NCBI GenBank assembly: GCA_013365325.1
Contig: JABVXV010000015.1
Location: 124,001-188,000, forward strand
DNA from: Dipetalonema caudispina
Lineage: Eukaryota; Nematoda; Chromadorea; Rhabditida; Onchocercidae
Length of the DNA: 64,000 nt
Reading direction: 5' to 3'
Below the pieces are notes generated by a model. The model was not told the origin of the DNA. It ran no database searches and saw only the letters and a program-made list of their open reading frames with translations. Of this stretch, positions 29,401-42,722 are shown in pieces (position 1 is the first letter of the stretch; every line of letters begins with the position of its first letter). A program made the position numbers and the translations under genes.

Positions 29401-32400
29401 AAATTAACTGCTCCTATTGTGATAACATCAGAATCTGGGTAAAAAATGATTTATTTTGAGACGAATTTCAGTCTGGCACGATGCATGACATGATACTTTG
29501 GAATGTTTTTACCTACAACTAGTAGAACATGCAACACAATAACGACGTTCAAATATAAATCATCCTATAAAAAATTGTAGTAAGTTTTGTTAAACTGTTG
29601 TAGTGACGAGTGATAAAATAATTCTTGAATACTGTCTGTCCTAACAGTTAACTCAAGTAGCTTTTTTTAGAATGGTTGGGCCGTACACCAGGCTCAAATC
29701 CGATGACTAAAGCTTATTCAATAAAGGGACGTTCTCGACGAACAGAAATTTTGTTGGCACGAAAGTTTTGTTGACACTTACATGCATTACTAAAATGTAA
29801 ATATAGCTATTATTTTACTATTATCAAAAAAAAAATCTTTTGGATTTCTTATAATTGATCACCTTGCAAGGACGATACCCAAATTGAGCGCGCGCTTTTC
29901 TGTAAGACCACGAACTGCTGCAGTTCCCCTTTTATGATTACTGATATTTCGTGTTTGCTCCTGGGTCGCGACAATACGAAAATTGCGTGTATGAGTTCGT
30001 TCGAAAACTTTTTCAAGCTGCAAATTTATTTCAAGAAACCAGTTATAACTAAGAATCTGAAAAAAGGCGATAGCAAATAATGTAGTATCTGCCTCGTAAT
30101 ACTTCTCCTTTCTGTCCCTCGAAAAAAACCTGGCAAAGTGAAGTCTTTAGTCAAGTGATACTCGATTTTGTTTTTTCTCGTATTTCAGGAATGTACTGAT
30201 TGTTTCTCCAAATCCTATACTTCAAGGCAATAAAATTGTCTCCCTCTCGAACATCATTCTCGAAATTATTCAAGGCTTGCGTAAAAGTTCGGCAGATTCT
30301 GAGAGGATGGGACTGGCTAATGGCAGAATGTTTGAAAATATGCCTTCTGTAGACATTAGCTGAATTTAGCATCTCAATTCTACCAACCCGCTCGCGTTCC
30401 TGCTGATTAAATTCAGCACAAATGCCACTTTGGTCACTCCAGATGGTCGGTCGTGTTACTACCATCTCCGGCTTTACCGTCTCCCATGCAATCGTATTGG
30501 TTGCACACTTTTTCCTTGAAAATATAAAATTTATAGCAGGAATAATATTACTAAAATATGCTGTGAACAAGCAGTCTCCATCCCAATTTCAGTACAAATA
30601 AGTTTCTGTCACGGTTTTGATTGAATCAGTAAGTATTTTTAATAAAAAATTAGTGAGTAAGCAGTCCGATTAGAATTTTAACTCTTAAACAGTATTGAAC
30701 CTCCAGCACTGATAGCTATTATCTGCAAATTTTTTCCAAAAATATGTTGGAATAGGATAGAACGAGGAGAGATGGAATAAAAGTTCTTATTATAATCATT
30801 TCAGGGAGAGATATCTCAACTGCTAGTACTTATTGGTGATAAAACAAACGAGGAAACATTACTTATATACAGAAACCGATTTGACGACAACTGGTGATCC
30901 AGTAATCGGTGTTTGTCTTAAAAGTGAAGGATTCAGAAACTCGGGAGCGGGTGGAGGCAAAGGAGGTGGAGGAGGTATAGAAGCAATCGGTGGCTTCCCT
31001 GTACTGAAATGAATAATCTATTAAAAACCAGAACAAAAAAAAAATCTTCATTAAAGATAGTTTTATGTTGGATTTGAACGATTCAACAATTTGAGCGACT
31101 ATTCTCTCTTCATCATCTTTACTGAGAAAAGCATAACGAAGTTCGCTGCACCACGACTATATGGTCAAGAAAAAACTTTGGCTTTTATAAGGGAAGCAAG
31201 TTCCCATTGGAAGTTAATAAATATTGATAAATATTTTGCTAATGCCTTTCTTTTTACTATAATGAAATAAAACAGATTTTGAAGACAGAATAAGGTAAGC
31301 CGTGCTGTATTGAAATGTGAAATGAGATTTAATACCTTAAAGAAAAGCAACACAACGATGAGTTCACTGATAAAAGTTTCCATGAACTGTTTAATGTGTT
31401 ATGTTTAAATTATGCTTAAATAGCGAGTCATCAGCGGTTAAATACGACTGGAATATGCCAGTCTTCCTCTACAGTACTCTACTTCAATTAATTCCCTCAT
31501 CTACCTTTGTTTCTCAATAGATGGTAGACATTGTAGCAATTTTGGTGATCCTCTTAAACTGTAATTTTTGTCCTCACTCCTTTCGTTCAGTTTTACGCTA
31601 GAAGGTACTGTGGGGACGTCATCATCTATAAATGGAATGTTTGCCATTTCAATCTGCCGACTTTCACTGCAGCGTTTCATTCGAGAAGTTGATCGGGGTC
31701 GTCTTATTGTCTTGAAAACACAACAATATTATGAGTACCACTTGAAAGATTGAAAAAATGTGACAAAAATTTTCAGTATTGTCAAAACATCTAAGCTGAA
31801 ATTTCATTCCGCTATTTCAAATTCTAGCATTAATCCCTGAAGAAAAGGAACTATCAACAGGCATTACAATCTAGCAATAAGTTCGGTAACAGTTTGAAAA
31901 AAAGAAATTTAAATAACATAAAATAACAAAACAAAAACAGGATATATACAAAAACCTGTAGCATTGGCGAGGATTGATTAAGCACCAAGTCGTCTTGAAC
32001 ATTAGTGCACTTTATAACATTTTTAGAAGGTACGGTATCAAATGAATCGTTTCTTGCTGCTGAAACTTGTCAATTTAATCCTTAGAGAGTTACATCCTTC
32101 TGGACAAAGAATTAGTTAAGTTACCTGCTTCAGTTTGTACTCCTTCGCTTCGCAGGTGGCCTCTTTGAAGATAATGTAGTACTCCACGCAGTCTCTTGCC
32201 ATTTGGTTGAATTCTTGTGATAAGCTCTAGTATATCCAGCTAAATAAATATTGTAACTTCAAAAATGTTTGTCGTTAAAAACCATTCGTTTAATTTCATA
32301 TTAAAGAAACTTATTCTGAGATTGCAATAAGTCCCTTTTCACACAAAAACAAAAGATGAAGAGAAAGAAAAATCCAACCAAAATAACTTTCTTGAATAAT

Positions 32401-34033
32401 TTCCAAAGTTGGTAAACCTATGTGGAATAAGTTATCCCGTCAATAATCCTTCCCGTTTTGATGGGAGCAAGAAAAAAAAAGTTTCTTGTGTTATGATAAG
32501 TGTTTTGAAATGTTATCTTCATCAAACGAAGTTCTGCAGTGCTGAAGAGACTCAGTTTCTCAATGTATATAATAAAAAATCTATGACGAAACTTTGACCT
32601 ATTGTAGGACAGTCTTCAGACTAACAAATTAAGGCAGCGCAATTAATACATTTTTCACACCAAAATTTAATTAAGTCATAGAAAATTTAAAAAAAAAGAT
32701 ATACCAAAATCTCAGCTGACGTTGAGTGTTTCAGTTTCACGTATGCCGCCTGAAAGATATCGATTGGATGTCGAGTACCGCTACCCACTAGATTATCGTT
32801 GGATTCACTAGCGAAAAATATTTCCAGTTCTGATTCCACTCTTCGATTTCGGGATTCAATTAAGCTGGGTAGTGCATTGAATAGACCCAACGCTAAAAAT
32901 GGATCTTCATTACATGTGATGTCAGGAAATCACACAAGTACATCTTCCAAAACGCAGATCGAAATTAAAATAAATCTCATCGATCTAAAAATGAATCTGA
33001 ATTAATTGGTTAATCGTAGTATAAATCTTCTTGATGCATTCAAAGATCAAGTTTTTTTCCTAAAAACGAAATTTATATTGTTTTAAAATTTCTCATAGCT
33101 TGCTTACACATCAAATCTTGCCGTACTGAATAGCGTTGCATGTAGTCTTTGCACTGAAGTATGACACGATTCAAAGAAGCCAAATTTTTCGCCTTTACAT
33201 CGTCACTAACTGTCTCCGATTGGAGCTCGTCTAGGATGGTTCGTACACTTCGAGTTTCCTGGAAGAATTAAATCTAGGCTAAACGAGTTTAGTTACTCCT
33301 CTTGGGATGCTTAAGATTCATATAAGCGAAATGGCCCCAAACAATGCTTTTGAAGAATCTATGGAAATAGGAAATACAAATATAAAAACATATCTTTGAA
33401 CACTTTTTTGGGCTCCTAAAAAATTAATATCAGAATTAACAAACTTTATTGAACATTTCGAGCGAGGTCTTCCGCGATACCTGAGAGAGTAATGTTGATG
33501 TTACCGCCTCTGAAATTTCATTCCCAATTTTACACGTTCTGTAATTATAAAGACTAAACCAAAATGCCTCTCAAAGAGGTTGTAATAGATACTGATTAAA
33601 AAAAATTTTTAAAGACATTTCATGTGCTTATTTCCCTTATTCAAAAAGATAAAAATTACCACACTGTATTCGACGAGCCCAAAATTACTATAGGAGGCCG
33701 AGAAAATTCAAACAAGGAAAAATAACCATCATGCATTTCCAAATCCGAAATATCAATAACAACACGCTGCGGCGGCGGGGGTGAACCACCCTTTCCGGAG
33801 TCAGCATCAAAACTTCCTTGTCTCCTGGACTTTTTTTCCACATCTTCGGAACCAGATGCAGTTGGAGACATAATTCTTAACATCTCATTGGAACTGCCAC
33901 TTTCACAAAAAGCTGTCACATAACTACCAGAGGAATTACTTGGAAGCGACACATTTACATTGGTCACTGACGTTACAAATGAATCCTCATCATTTTCCGA
34001 TGCTGCCTGTGTTGGATAACAATCTTCTATATC
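26410..34033 (-). CDS. INF2-type formin (FH3/DID remnant, FH1, FH2), 17 exons
   Basis: Actin-filament nucleator. Exons: 34033-33727, 33509-33481, 33258-33108, 32892-32705, 32239-32125, 32059-31956, 31710-31505, 31003-30863, 30514-30388, 30017-29863, 29290-29176, 28698-28564, 28428-28309, 27745-27573, 27297-27171, 27017-26859, 26595-26410; 845 residues in continuous phase. Order: a Ser-rich linker; an armadillo-like DID/FH3 part (ETRSVRTILDELQSETVSDD; LGLFNALPSLIESRNRRVES); a short FH1 (SIPPPPPLPPPAPEF); then FH2 with ALNLGIVLAR, LASLLKHFPSPDE, the GNFLN knob motif, ALSSLLSALNTKG and a C-terminal helix running into an Arg/Gln-rich tail. The layout around ALGLFNALPSL and the FH2 sequence pattern fit INF2 (C. 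elegans exc-6/inft family) best. The last residues (VQDLIDIINSNECR) look like a cut-short WH2/DAD. The 5' end is open: exon 34143-34107 with an in-frame ATG at 34196, or the membrane exons to 36481, could precede. Confidence 0.9.
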
Positions 34034-34106
34034 CTGAAAATTCAAATAACATTTTATTCTGAAATACTTTCCCATCTTTAAACTTCATTAACGGATTCTG
34101 TATTAC

Positions 34107-34196
34107 TTTACCAATGCTTTCTTCATATTTGCTCCACCTATCACTGCATAAGTATAAAAAGAAGATTGTAATTACCTGAAATGTATGCGAAAGCAA
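34107..34196 (-). CDS. Alternative first exon of the formin
   Basis: An open frame from ATG 34196 reads MLSHTFQVITIFFLYLC, then SDRWSKYEESIGK, and ends at a GT donor (34107/34106) in phase 0. This fits the formin exon starting at 34033. A 3' splice site also sits inside it (acceptor before 34143). It would give the formin a short hydrophobic N-terminus. It competes with the upstream membrane exons as the true 5' end. Confidence 0.35.
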
Positions 34197-34849
34197 AAAT
34201 AATCTACATGGTTCATAAATTTCAAGTTAGCTTAAGAATGAATTACCAAAACTAGTATTTATTAAAGTGAAGAATCACTCAGAATACTATTAAAATGGAA
34301 AAAAAAAACAACATAGGAATGCTAGAAAACAAATGGAATAATGCAATAATTTCACCATTTTTCAATTCATTCTATCCCTCATTCCTATTCTTCCTCAATT
34401 CGTTAGTATCTCATCGGAAATTCAAATTACGATATACCGCCTTTTTTTTTTTCGCTGTTGTTGTTTCACTTATGAGAGCGCGAAGTGCACTTGAATATAT
34501 AAGTTTCTTTTGAAATAAAAACGTTTAAAATAAACTATCTAGACGTGGAAACACTTGTGCAGAATCAAAATATGAACGAAGTGATCATACAATACATTAT
34601 GCCTATCTTGGCTCTTTTTAATAAGCAAACAATGCAGCTAAACTTTTTATATTTGAAGGTAGTACAATCTCCTATGACCAAACTTTTTTACCTATCAATT
34701 TGATGTGAAATTTACTGCAGCTAATCTCTGTATTTTTATTTACTTCTGTAGTTATCATTGGTGTAATAAAAGCATTCTTTCATAAATTATTGAGGTTATA
34801 GGTGTCGTAAATTTGTTTTGAATGACAATATCACAAGTGAGGTATATTT

Positions 34850-36481
34850 TTATTCTTCAAGAAAAACAATAAGGTCAACCTTGGAAAGTTTTGGTGAGCT
34901 TATTTCTTCCGTTTTTCCTTCTAATGCTTGCCAAAAAGATGACTGTACCTTTTTAACTGTCTTACGACCCAACGTAGCAACTAATCCTTTTTTCTTATTT
35001 CTGAAAAAATCAGAGAAGAATATGAGGAAAATTCTACAATAAGTTTTTAATTTAAAAATTCTTGAAATATATGCAAACAAATTCTATTTTTATGTGATTT
35101 GGGATGACATAGTTAGTACCTTTACTGATTTTTTTTTTTTTTTTTTTACCACTAAATGGTTACTTACTGATAGGATTTATTCAATACATCATTTAATATG
35201 CCGTTGTTACTATTCAGGAAAAATAATATTAGTAAGAGATAAGATATCAGTAAGCAAAATATATCATAAAAAAAACTTACTTTCTACCCAATGCCATCAC
35301 AATCGCAACAGTATAAGATTCTAAATCTGCGAATCCAAATTCAACAATGATACAACCTATTAGACCGCCAACAGCCAAACCGCCAAAAAATTTTCGTAAA
35401 TTTGAACAAACCAACCGCCGTAAATTGAAACACTGCAAATGAATAACGGATTAAAATAAATGCATAATTTAAATAAAACAGATAATAATTCAATATTTTC
35501 ACAGCAATATCATAAATCAGATTTCAAAGTACATATGAAAATTTCGAGGCAAATATTTCCTTCTTTACGAGAATTCAAACTTTGATTAAATCCATCAATT
35601 AGTAAATCATAGCTTAATTATAAATATAAGAAATGAAATCAGCAAGAAGATATAACAAGAAAAGATGGTAAAATGAAGGATATTTCCTCAATGTAAGGTA
35701 TGCATCAATATATTTAGGTCAAATTTTTTTTCAAAACGATCATTACCACAACGATGAACGATCCTAAGCCAAATAATGTTGGAATAACAAAATGCAATTT
35801 CAATTCTATAGCATAAATATTTGTGTTTCGACATTGAAAATAAAACTTACATTTGTTATTTGGAAAAAATTGATGCAATAATAGAAGTATATTTAAACTT
35901 ATCGGATAATGAAATGACCATATCTTTGACAAATAAGATCTATGAATCTAAGTTCGATTTTTCAAAAAAAAAAATTTTACAATATCAATAGAATAAAAGA
36001 TATAACTTAAAATAAATATGAAAAGCACAAAAATTGAAGATGAATTTAAGTGCAAATCTATCCCATGTAAGATTTCCTATGATAGATTAAAATGATAAAC
36101 AATCTCAAATCATTCAAATTACTTTGTACATCTGTAAGATAAGGATCACGTAGAAAGACTTTTTTTTTTGAGTTGGCAAGTCATATGTCTGAGTGAATGT
36201 ATAAATATGCAAATCAACAGAGCATATCTAATCTTTATGCAAATTACTTAATTTTTATTCATTAAATGTTACTAACAATTCCTTTTCTATTTTTATTGGA
36301 ATAATTTTAGTTTAAATATCAACTAGGATGTTGTATTCTAACCTATCATTCTGAAATAAAAAATATGGCTAAAGTATTAATTAACAATAGTTTAATTATT
36401 TCAATTCAAACTTCTGCAACTTAAAAATGTCATGCTATCTTTCTAACTTACTTCTGAATTTGAGAATTCTTCTATCGCCAT
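34850..36481 (-). CDS. Two-span membrane protein exons; separate gene or formin N-terminus
   Basis: Exons 36481-36452 (MAIEEFSNSE, good GTAAGT donor), 35923-35747, 35432-35281 and 35000-34880 join in phase, giving 160 residues. Two hydrophobic segments are evident: HFVIPTLFGLGSFIVVCF and FFGGLAVGGLIGCIIVEFGF. A basic stretch follows (GRKNKKKGLVATLGRKTVKK), as is usual on the cytosolic side. Two endings are possible. Reading on without splicing adds nine residues and stops at 34850, giving a 169-aa gene. Splicing at 34880 (AAG/GTTGAC, a weak donor) is phase 0 and would join exactly to the formin exon at 34033. The first acceptor (TTTGTCAAAG before 35923) is also weak. No family recognised. Exons at 35432-35281 and 35000-34880 are the best supported. 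Confidence 0.55.
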
Positions 36482-39400
36482 CCTTGCATGTGAGAAAAAG
36501 TAGATTTGTGTAGTGAATAAAAGTTAACCTAACAGTTCACCAAATAGCTGCTGACTGCTTACCTTCACAAATCCAATTATCTTTTCTGAGATAATGAATG
36601 TCACTAAAATGATGTAATATAACAAATTAAACATAAAATCTATCTCAAAAACTTCTTTATCACATAGTATATATTTTTAGGGTATCATATCTACCTGTTG
36701 TAAAAGTAATAATATCATCCCAGATAATAAATAATCCTTCGTATTTTCCTTCCTCTATTTGTTCTGTTTTGCAATACTACCTGAAAATTAAGCAGTACCA
36801 TTGGGTAATTACTTTAAACGCTTTCTCTAATTCATCTTAACATATCTTCAACATTAGCATCTATATAAGCTATGACAATACAATATAGCATGCGAATGTG
36901 ATACCACAAACACATCTAACCTATGTAGTTCATAGGAGTAGAGTTCGTTAAACTAATCAAAATATATTTTTACTGTAATCTTCTTAATTAAAGAATCTTC
37001 TCGTCTCATTTCATACTTCTAAATGATTTAAAACTATGCAAATGGATAATTGAAAAGTATACTTTGTCATGAATTACATATAATACTTGACAGTACTTAA
37101 CATTTGCATATCATAAAATAATCATTGAAAGAGAACGTTTACTTTTGTCGTATAAATTTTCGTCAATTTCACTAAATTTTGAGAAAACAAATTAATGGTA
37201 AAATGTATATTTTATAAAATGAAACAACATCAAATATTTGCTAAGATGTGAAACATAAATTTCGATTAAGATTTTCGAGATGAAGTAAATTTCAAGTAAC
37301 AATAGATAACTGTTATACGTAAAAGTAAACATAGAAAAATGATCAAATTAAGTCCACAAAGCTCATTAATTAATTGAAATGGAAGATGTTATATTAGTCA
37401 ACTTGATTAAATTGACCTAAATTATTGCAATTATTAAATCATCGTAACCTCAATCATCCACAATATTTTCATCTAAAACAATCTAAAATGCTCGAATCCA
37501 TTTATCCAATGTGATCTAAATCATATCAGTCCATCTAATTCAACGTGACCTAAGCCATATCAATCATTTACTCTTACTCTTACTTGACAGCAGCTACCTT
37601 TGCAGTAGTTTTTTTTTTTTCTTTTTTTTCTTTTTAGGAATGAGAGCAGAGTGTATTTGTGATATATAGAGGAATGTACCCATCACTGTATCATAGAATG
37701 CGAGAGGATAACTTGGTTGAAGATATATTTATCTTAAGTTAGGATTTTTTCTTTTTGTCCTTTCCTCTATCATTATCATATATTGTTTACTTTTACCTTT
37801 TGTAACAACAATGTATTCATTCAACACAAATGGAATTTGAGAAATATTCTGCTATGGTTTCGGATCAATGCATCAACATTCATCATGTAATATATGGAAG
37901 AAGCAAAATTTGGAGAAAAGGAATGGAAGGGAAGGAAGGAAAAATCTCATTAATGCTATCTGATAGATATTCCATTCTGTGAAACTTCGGATGAGTGACA
38001 GAAAGGTTTAATCATTATAATTCTGTGATCAGATGGAATTTTTGATTCAGCAACATTTTCTTGTGGACAAAAAAAAAAAAACTAAGCCATATACATTTTT
38101 ATGACACTTTTATGACACTTATTATTTTGATACAAAAGTTATCTTTGATTTTTTTAACACAGTTGTTGTAGAATTATTTCAACGATAATTTTGGATGAAT
38201 ATTTTTTGCTGGTTCATCTTCAGGTACACTTTTAATCAATTCTGATCTGAATTCTAGTCATTACTGTTATTATGTAATGAATTCAAATTTTAGAAGTTAG
38301 CAAATATTACTGGTGGAGCACATTGAAATTGACATTTGCAGAATTGAAATTGCACTACTTAAGGGAATGTAATTGACAATACCTTAAATGAGAACTTGGA
38401 GCAGAACTTAATTTCAGTAATATTCAGAACAGTAAAGAACAGATGTATCTTTCTCTCTCTCTCTCTCCTTTTTTTCCTCTTTTTTTTTCTCTCTCTTTGT
38501 TTTTTAAACATGTATAGTTATTTTTCATTTGGTTAAAAAGTGGAAATATATGGAGACACAAAGAAATGACTGATTACTGATGAATTTATTTCTTTAGGAA
38601 AATGAATAAAGAAATAGCCGTGAGAAGAGAATTGTGGGAGATCATGCGATTGAAACAAGGTCACCTTTCTGTCTTAATCATTATCACTTTACTTAGAACC
38701 CGACGATCTGGACGAGATTAATGGACCGTCTGATAATGTTGACTTTTGATGAAACTCTTCATCGACACTGACACAAGTACTTATGTGGTCATGGTCGGAC
38801 AAAAAGTACATACGACAAAATATTTCATTAAATTCTTTAAATTATATGTTGATGGCAACAATCTTTGCCCATTTGTTGTTACTATTAAAAAAAAAAAAGA
38901 AAAAAAAAGAAATCATGCTGTACCGGGAAGTGACAACGTATTATAAAACGTTGTTCACTACAGCGTTAAAAAGAATTCTTCTGAAGATATGATTGCAAGG
39001 AAAATTCAAATTTTAAGTATAAAAATCAAGTTGTATCGAAAATAAACAAGACATTAATTTAAATACATAATAAAAGAAATAGGAGCAATGAATAAATAGA
39101 TTAATTAGTAGGAATGAAAATTCACAAGGAGAAGTACGACAAAATAATCTTCTGAAGAACAAAATCCTATATTTTATAATATCATACTGAGTGCAATGTC
39201 GATTTAGCTGCGATTGATTTTAACAAATCACTTTAATCCTACTGTTTAAGATACGATCAAAACTACGTTTATCTAAAATTCATTTCCTATACAATTACCA
39301 TTTTTATGTGGCGTTATATTACTTATTAATTGATTGTATTATGCAAAAAGTATCACTAGAATTCAAATACGTATTTGAAGAAATGGATGAAGTCCAAAAA

Positions 39401-39967
39401 TACTATTCTTCATATTCACTACTAACTTGAAAGGATGGAAATGAGTTCAACAAAGTAAATTTTTTAGGCAATAGAAAAAAGAAAGCTCATTCTGTAATTG
39501 GTTTCAAAATTTCTACAATTTATTGTTTGAAAGAAAAGTTTAATATATCTAAAGCTAATATAAAAGTTTTCATAGGTAATTGTTAGAAGAACTATGACAA
39601 AGACTTGAGCTAATTACTCCACTAAAGTATCACATATTTTTTATTTCCTTTTTTGGATAATGTAAGGATTTTAAAAGGAAATTTCATCAACAAGTACAGA
39701 TCATATACATTTTAAGTAAATTTTTTTATAAATTTAAAGCTAAAAAATAGCATTATTGTTTTGCAAAATTGAATGGAGAATTGTTTTTATAATTTTGATA
39801 TTTATTTTTAGTCATGATGGAAGAGAATTTTAGTCAAAATAAATAGGAAGGATTTTTTTTATCCTTTGTTTGTTTTCCCTTTTATATCTAAATAGGGAAA
39901 TATTATCATTGATAATCATTTGATTATCTGAATCATTTATCAAGCGGTTGTTTTCTAATTTAAGATA
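36482..39967. other. Divergent intergenic region, 3.5 kb
   Basis: Lies between the minus-strand membrane exons and the plus-strand SH2 gene, so it should hold both promoters. It contains CT-rich tracts (38452-38503), T tracts near 37611-37634 and A/G runs near 38888-38910. A plus-strand 39-codon ORF at 38602 (start MNKEIAVRRELWEIMRLKQ) is the only coding-looking stretch; it joins to nothing in phase. Confidence 0.5.
38451..38503. repeat. CT-rich simple repeat
   Basis: A (TC)n run followed by CT/T-rich sequence upstream of the SH2 gene. Confidence 0.75.
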
Positions 39968-41941
39968 ATGAAAAGTTCAACTTCAAGTGCAATTAGCAAG
40001 TTGAATACAGATAATGATTATGTGGGATTTTGCTTGAATAGTAGCAAAAGATTGGTGGTATGAATTTATTAATAATACGATTCATGAAAAAATTGCAATT
40101 ACATTAAGTTATCCATTAAAGTTTTCTAGGATAGCCAAGAAAGTGATAGTAGTCCATCACCGCCAAGTTATGCTGTATTTGAAGATGAACATGGTAATTT
40201 GGTTAATCCAGCTCTCAATGTAAGTTTTGGACTCCATCACAAATAATTCCTTATAATTATAGTCGTTTCGAGAATTTTAAGAAAAATTTTAAATTAATTT
40301 TATTTCTTTTCATAGAATCTTTTCTGGATACTTCGTCGATGTACAGATATCAAGAATGAACAAATTTCTGACGGGAATCCAGAATATCAATCGGTTTCAT
40401 AAATGAATGGAAAATGTTTGTGTTTGAAGGAAAGCAAATTTCTTTCTTTCAGGTAATCTGGCCAGTACGTCCACATCGAGGACGCTATTCACTTAACGAA
40501 TACAAAGAACAAAAACGACGTTTAAAGCTTGCTGAACAACGAAGACAAAGTAAAAAGTATAACTTCAAGTAAGCTTTGTATAATTCTGTCTATCATAGAT
40601 TTAATCTTAGATAGTTAATGATAATTACACCGTAAAAAATGCTTATCTCGAAACAGAACGAAATAGTTTGTATCATTGAAATATGGTCGATCATGTGCAT
40701 CCATCTTTGAAATCATTTTAAACTTTTCGCATCAATGCACTTCCTTGTTTTAGGAATAGAAAATGTGGTAAGCAATCAGAACGACAGCCTGATGTATCAC
40801 GTACCCATAAGCCAGATCAAACAAAAGATAACAACAATATCTATATCGGTGTTCGATCAATTTCTAGTGTGCGTTCCATTCTGCGGCCTGCAGAATTTCG
40901 TCTCTTTTATATGCGACCAGAATTAATGGATTCATTCGATCAGGTGAATGATGGCAGATCACTTTTTCATCTCTTCCATCCAGGTTGAGCACAAAATCTG
41001 AACAAAGTTAATGTATTATCGTTTTTAACGCTTCCATAACTACACAAACTTTACCAATCATCGTTTAGTAATCTGTACGCCTCTTATTTCAGCAATTAAA
41101 CATTTAAAAAATTAATTGAAAAGAGTTGTTTTTTGAAAAAGAAATTTTTAAGTAAAAAATGAATTTACAAAGATTTAAATGAAGATTTATGAATTATATC
41201 AATCATATGCAAAGCTCGTAATTAAATGACAGAACCTATGCATTCGTTCTCAATAACTAAATTAAAATACATTTTTTTTTTTTAGATGCCAGTCAAAATG
41301 CCATTGATGTTGGCCTATATGAGTTCATCCGGGAGAATTTACAATTTCAGTTTCAAAAGACATGAATATAATTCTGGGACATTTTGGCAACTGGATTTGA
41401 GTGATATTGAGGGTCCTGAGCAACCAATGTATCATTTTTTTTTTTTTCTCTTCGATTCATAACTTTAACTTCTTCTTGATGGTTTTTGGTTTACTTAGTG
41501 GTCAGTAAGATTTCTGGAAAAATTCCATTTTTAATAATGTAGGGTTAAGTTTTCCGCTACACATTACAAAAGCATTAACATTAAGGTTATGGTTTATTTG
41601 CTCCTCTACTGCAGATTTCATTGGGCATAAAAATATAGTTTATCTATATAAATTATAAAGTTGCATAAAAACTTGATTCTCAGTTTTATTACTCGAATGA
41701 CATCATAGAAAAATATTAAAACAACACAATAATTGATATTTTATGGAAATTTATTTTGAATAATAAAATACCTCAAAGTATGAAAACTATACTAATAGAA
41801 GATAATAATGTTAGGTTGGTTATTTTAGACTGGAAGTTCTGAAATTGCAGATTTCATTCTATGTCAGCACTGGTACAACATTATAAATCGTTTGTTATTG
41901 ATCGTGGTAATGGCAAATCAGAAGTATTTCCAGTGGATTAG
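39968..41941 (+). CDS. Divergent SH2-domain protein, 7 exons, 265 aa
   Basis: Exons 39968-40057, 40130-40219, 40316-40393, 40453-40568, 40754-40943, 41286-41428 and 41851-41941 keep frame and end on TAG, giving 265 residues. The N-terminal half is polar and includes a Lys/Arg/Gln helix (YKEQKRRLKLAEQRRQSKK). The C-terminal ~110 residues look like an SH2 domain: FRLFYMRPEL in the place of the FLVRES strand (Arg present), MLAYMSSSGRIYNFSF for the central strands, and FHSMSALVQHYKSFVI for the second helix, where families have SLQELVEHY. SH2 domains bind phosphotyrosine, so an adaptor role is inferred; a catalytic domain is absent. An acceptor-like TTTAAG just before the start (39965) could be a spliced-leader site. 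Confidence 0.75.
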
Positions 41942-42722
41942 TGATGATTATTAATTAAAATCGTGTTTTATTTGCCTCTCAGTCATGCATGTTTTTTAGA
42001 TTTGTGAAATAGATTTTTGATACTTATTAGGAATTCTGAACGGTAAATGGTTTAGAAGGAATATTGTAATTCGGAACAATGTAAACATTCCTTCCGAAAA
42101 AGCGATTCTCGACTTTTCAGTTGTATCAAACATATTTGGGTTAAAAAAATGAAAAGAAAAAAAAAAAGAAACAATAGGTAAATAAGCTGCATGCAATACA
42201 ATTTCCTCGTAGAGTTTAATGACTTCATGCACTATGCATCTTTAATTAGCAAAGCTAACGAAATTTGTAGTGTATTTTCATTTGCAACTACCAACGATTT
42301 TATATGAATACTTTGTATTGGTTTACTTAAGAGCTAACAAGCTAACATATCAAGTTTGATATGGACAAATGAAGGATGATTTTGTTGCAGCATTCACAAG
42401 ATCAATCGTTTTATATCCTCTAGACACAAACTATGTCAAAATTTACAATAAGATGAGAAATTTATAATGGATCCGAGAAGAAAAGGGCAAAGTTTGTTTT
42501 GTAAAGGAAGTTGAGTAAAAAGGATGAGTAAATATTTTTAGAAAAAGTCTTTTGAGGAAGAAATTTTCAAATTCTGGAATTATCTAATGTACGCTTATTA
42601 CGCTTATAGGAATTTTAAATAAGTAATTAATGTGCTGTAATGTATCATAATGCATTAATTAATAATATGTCCAGTTTAATCATATTATCACACTTCGAAA
42701 TATTTGCTATTCCTAGCATGTA
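41942..42722. other. Convergent intergenic region
   Basis: About 780 bases between the 3' ends of the SH2 gene and the MSP-domain gene. No supported feature. Confidence 0.5.

Noticed and set aside
30151..30387. Extension of the FH2 exon as an unbroken minus ORF
   Set aside because: INF2-type alignment and phase favour a donor at 30388 directly after FNQQERER, joining to LEKVFERT.
38602..38721. 39-codon plus ORF considered as a first exon of the SH2 gene
   Set aside because: Joining it to the exon at 39968 breaks the reading frame.
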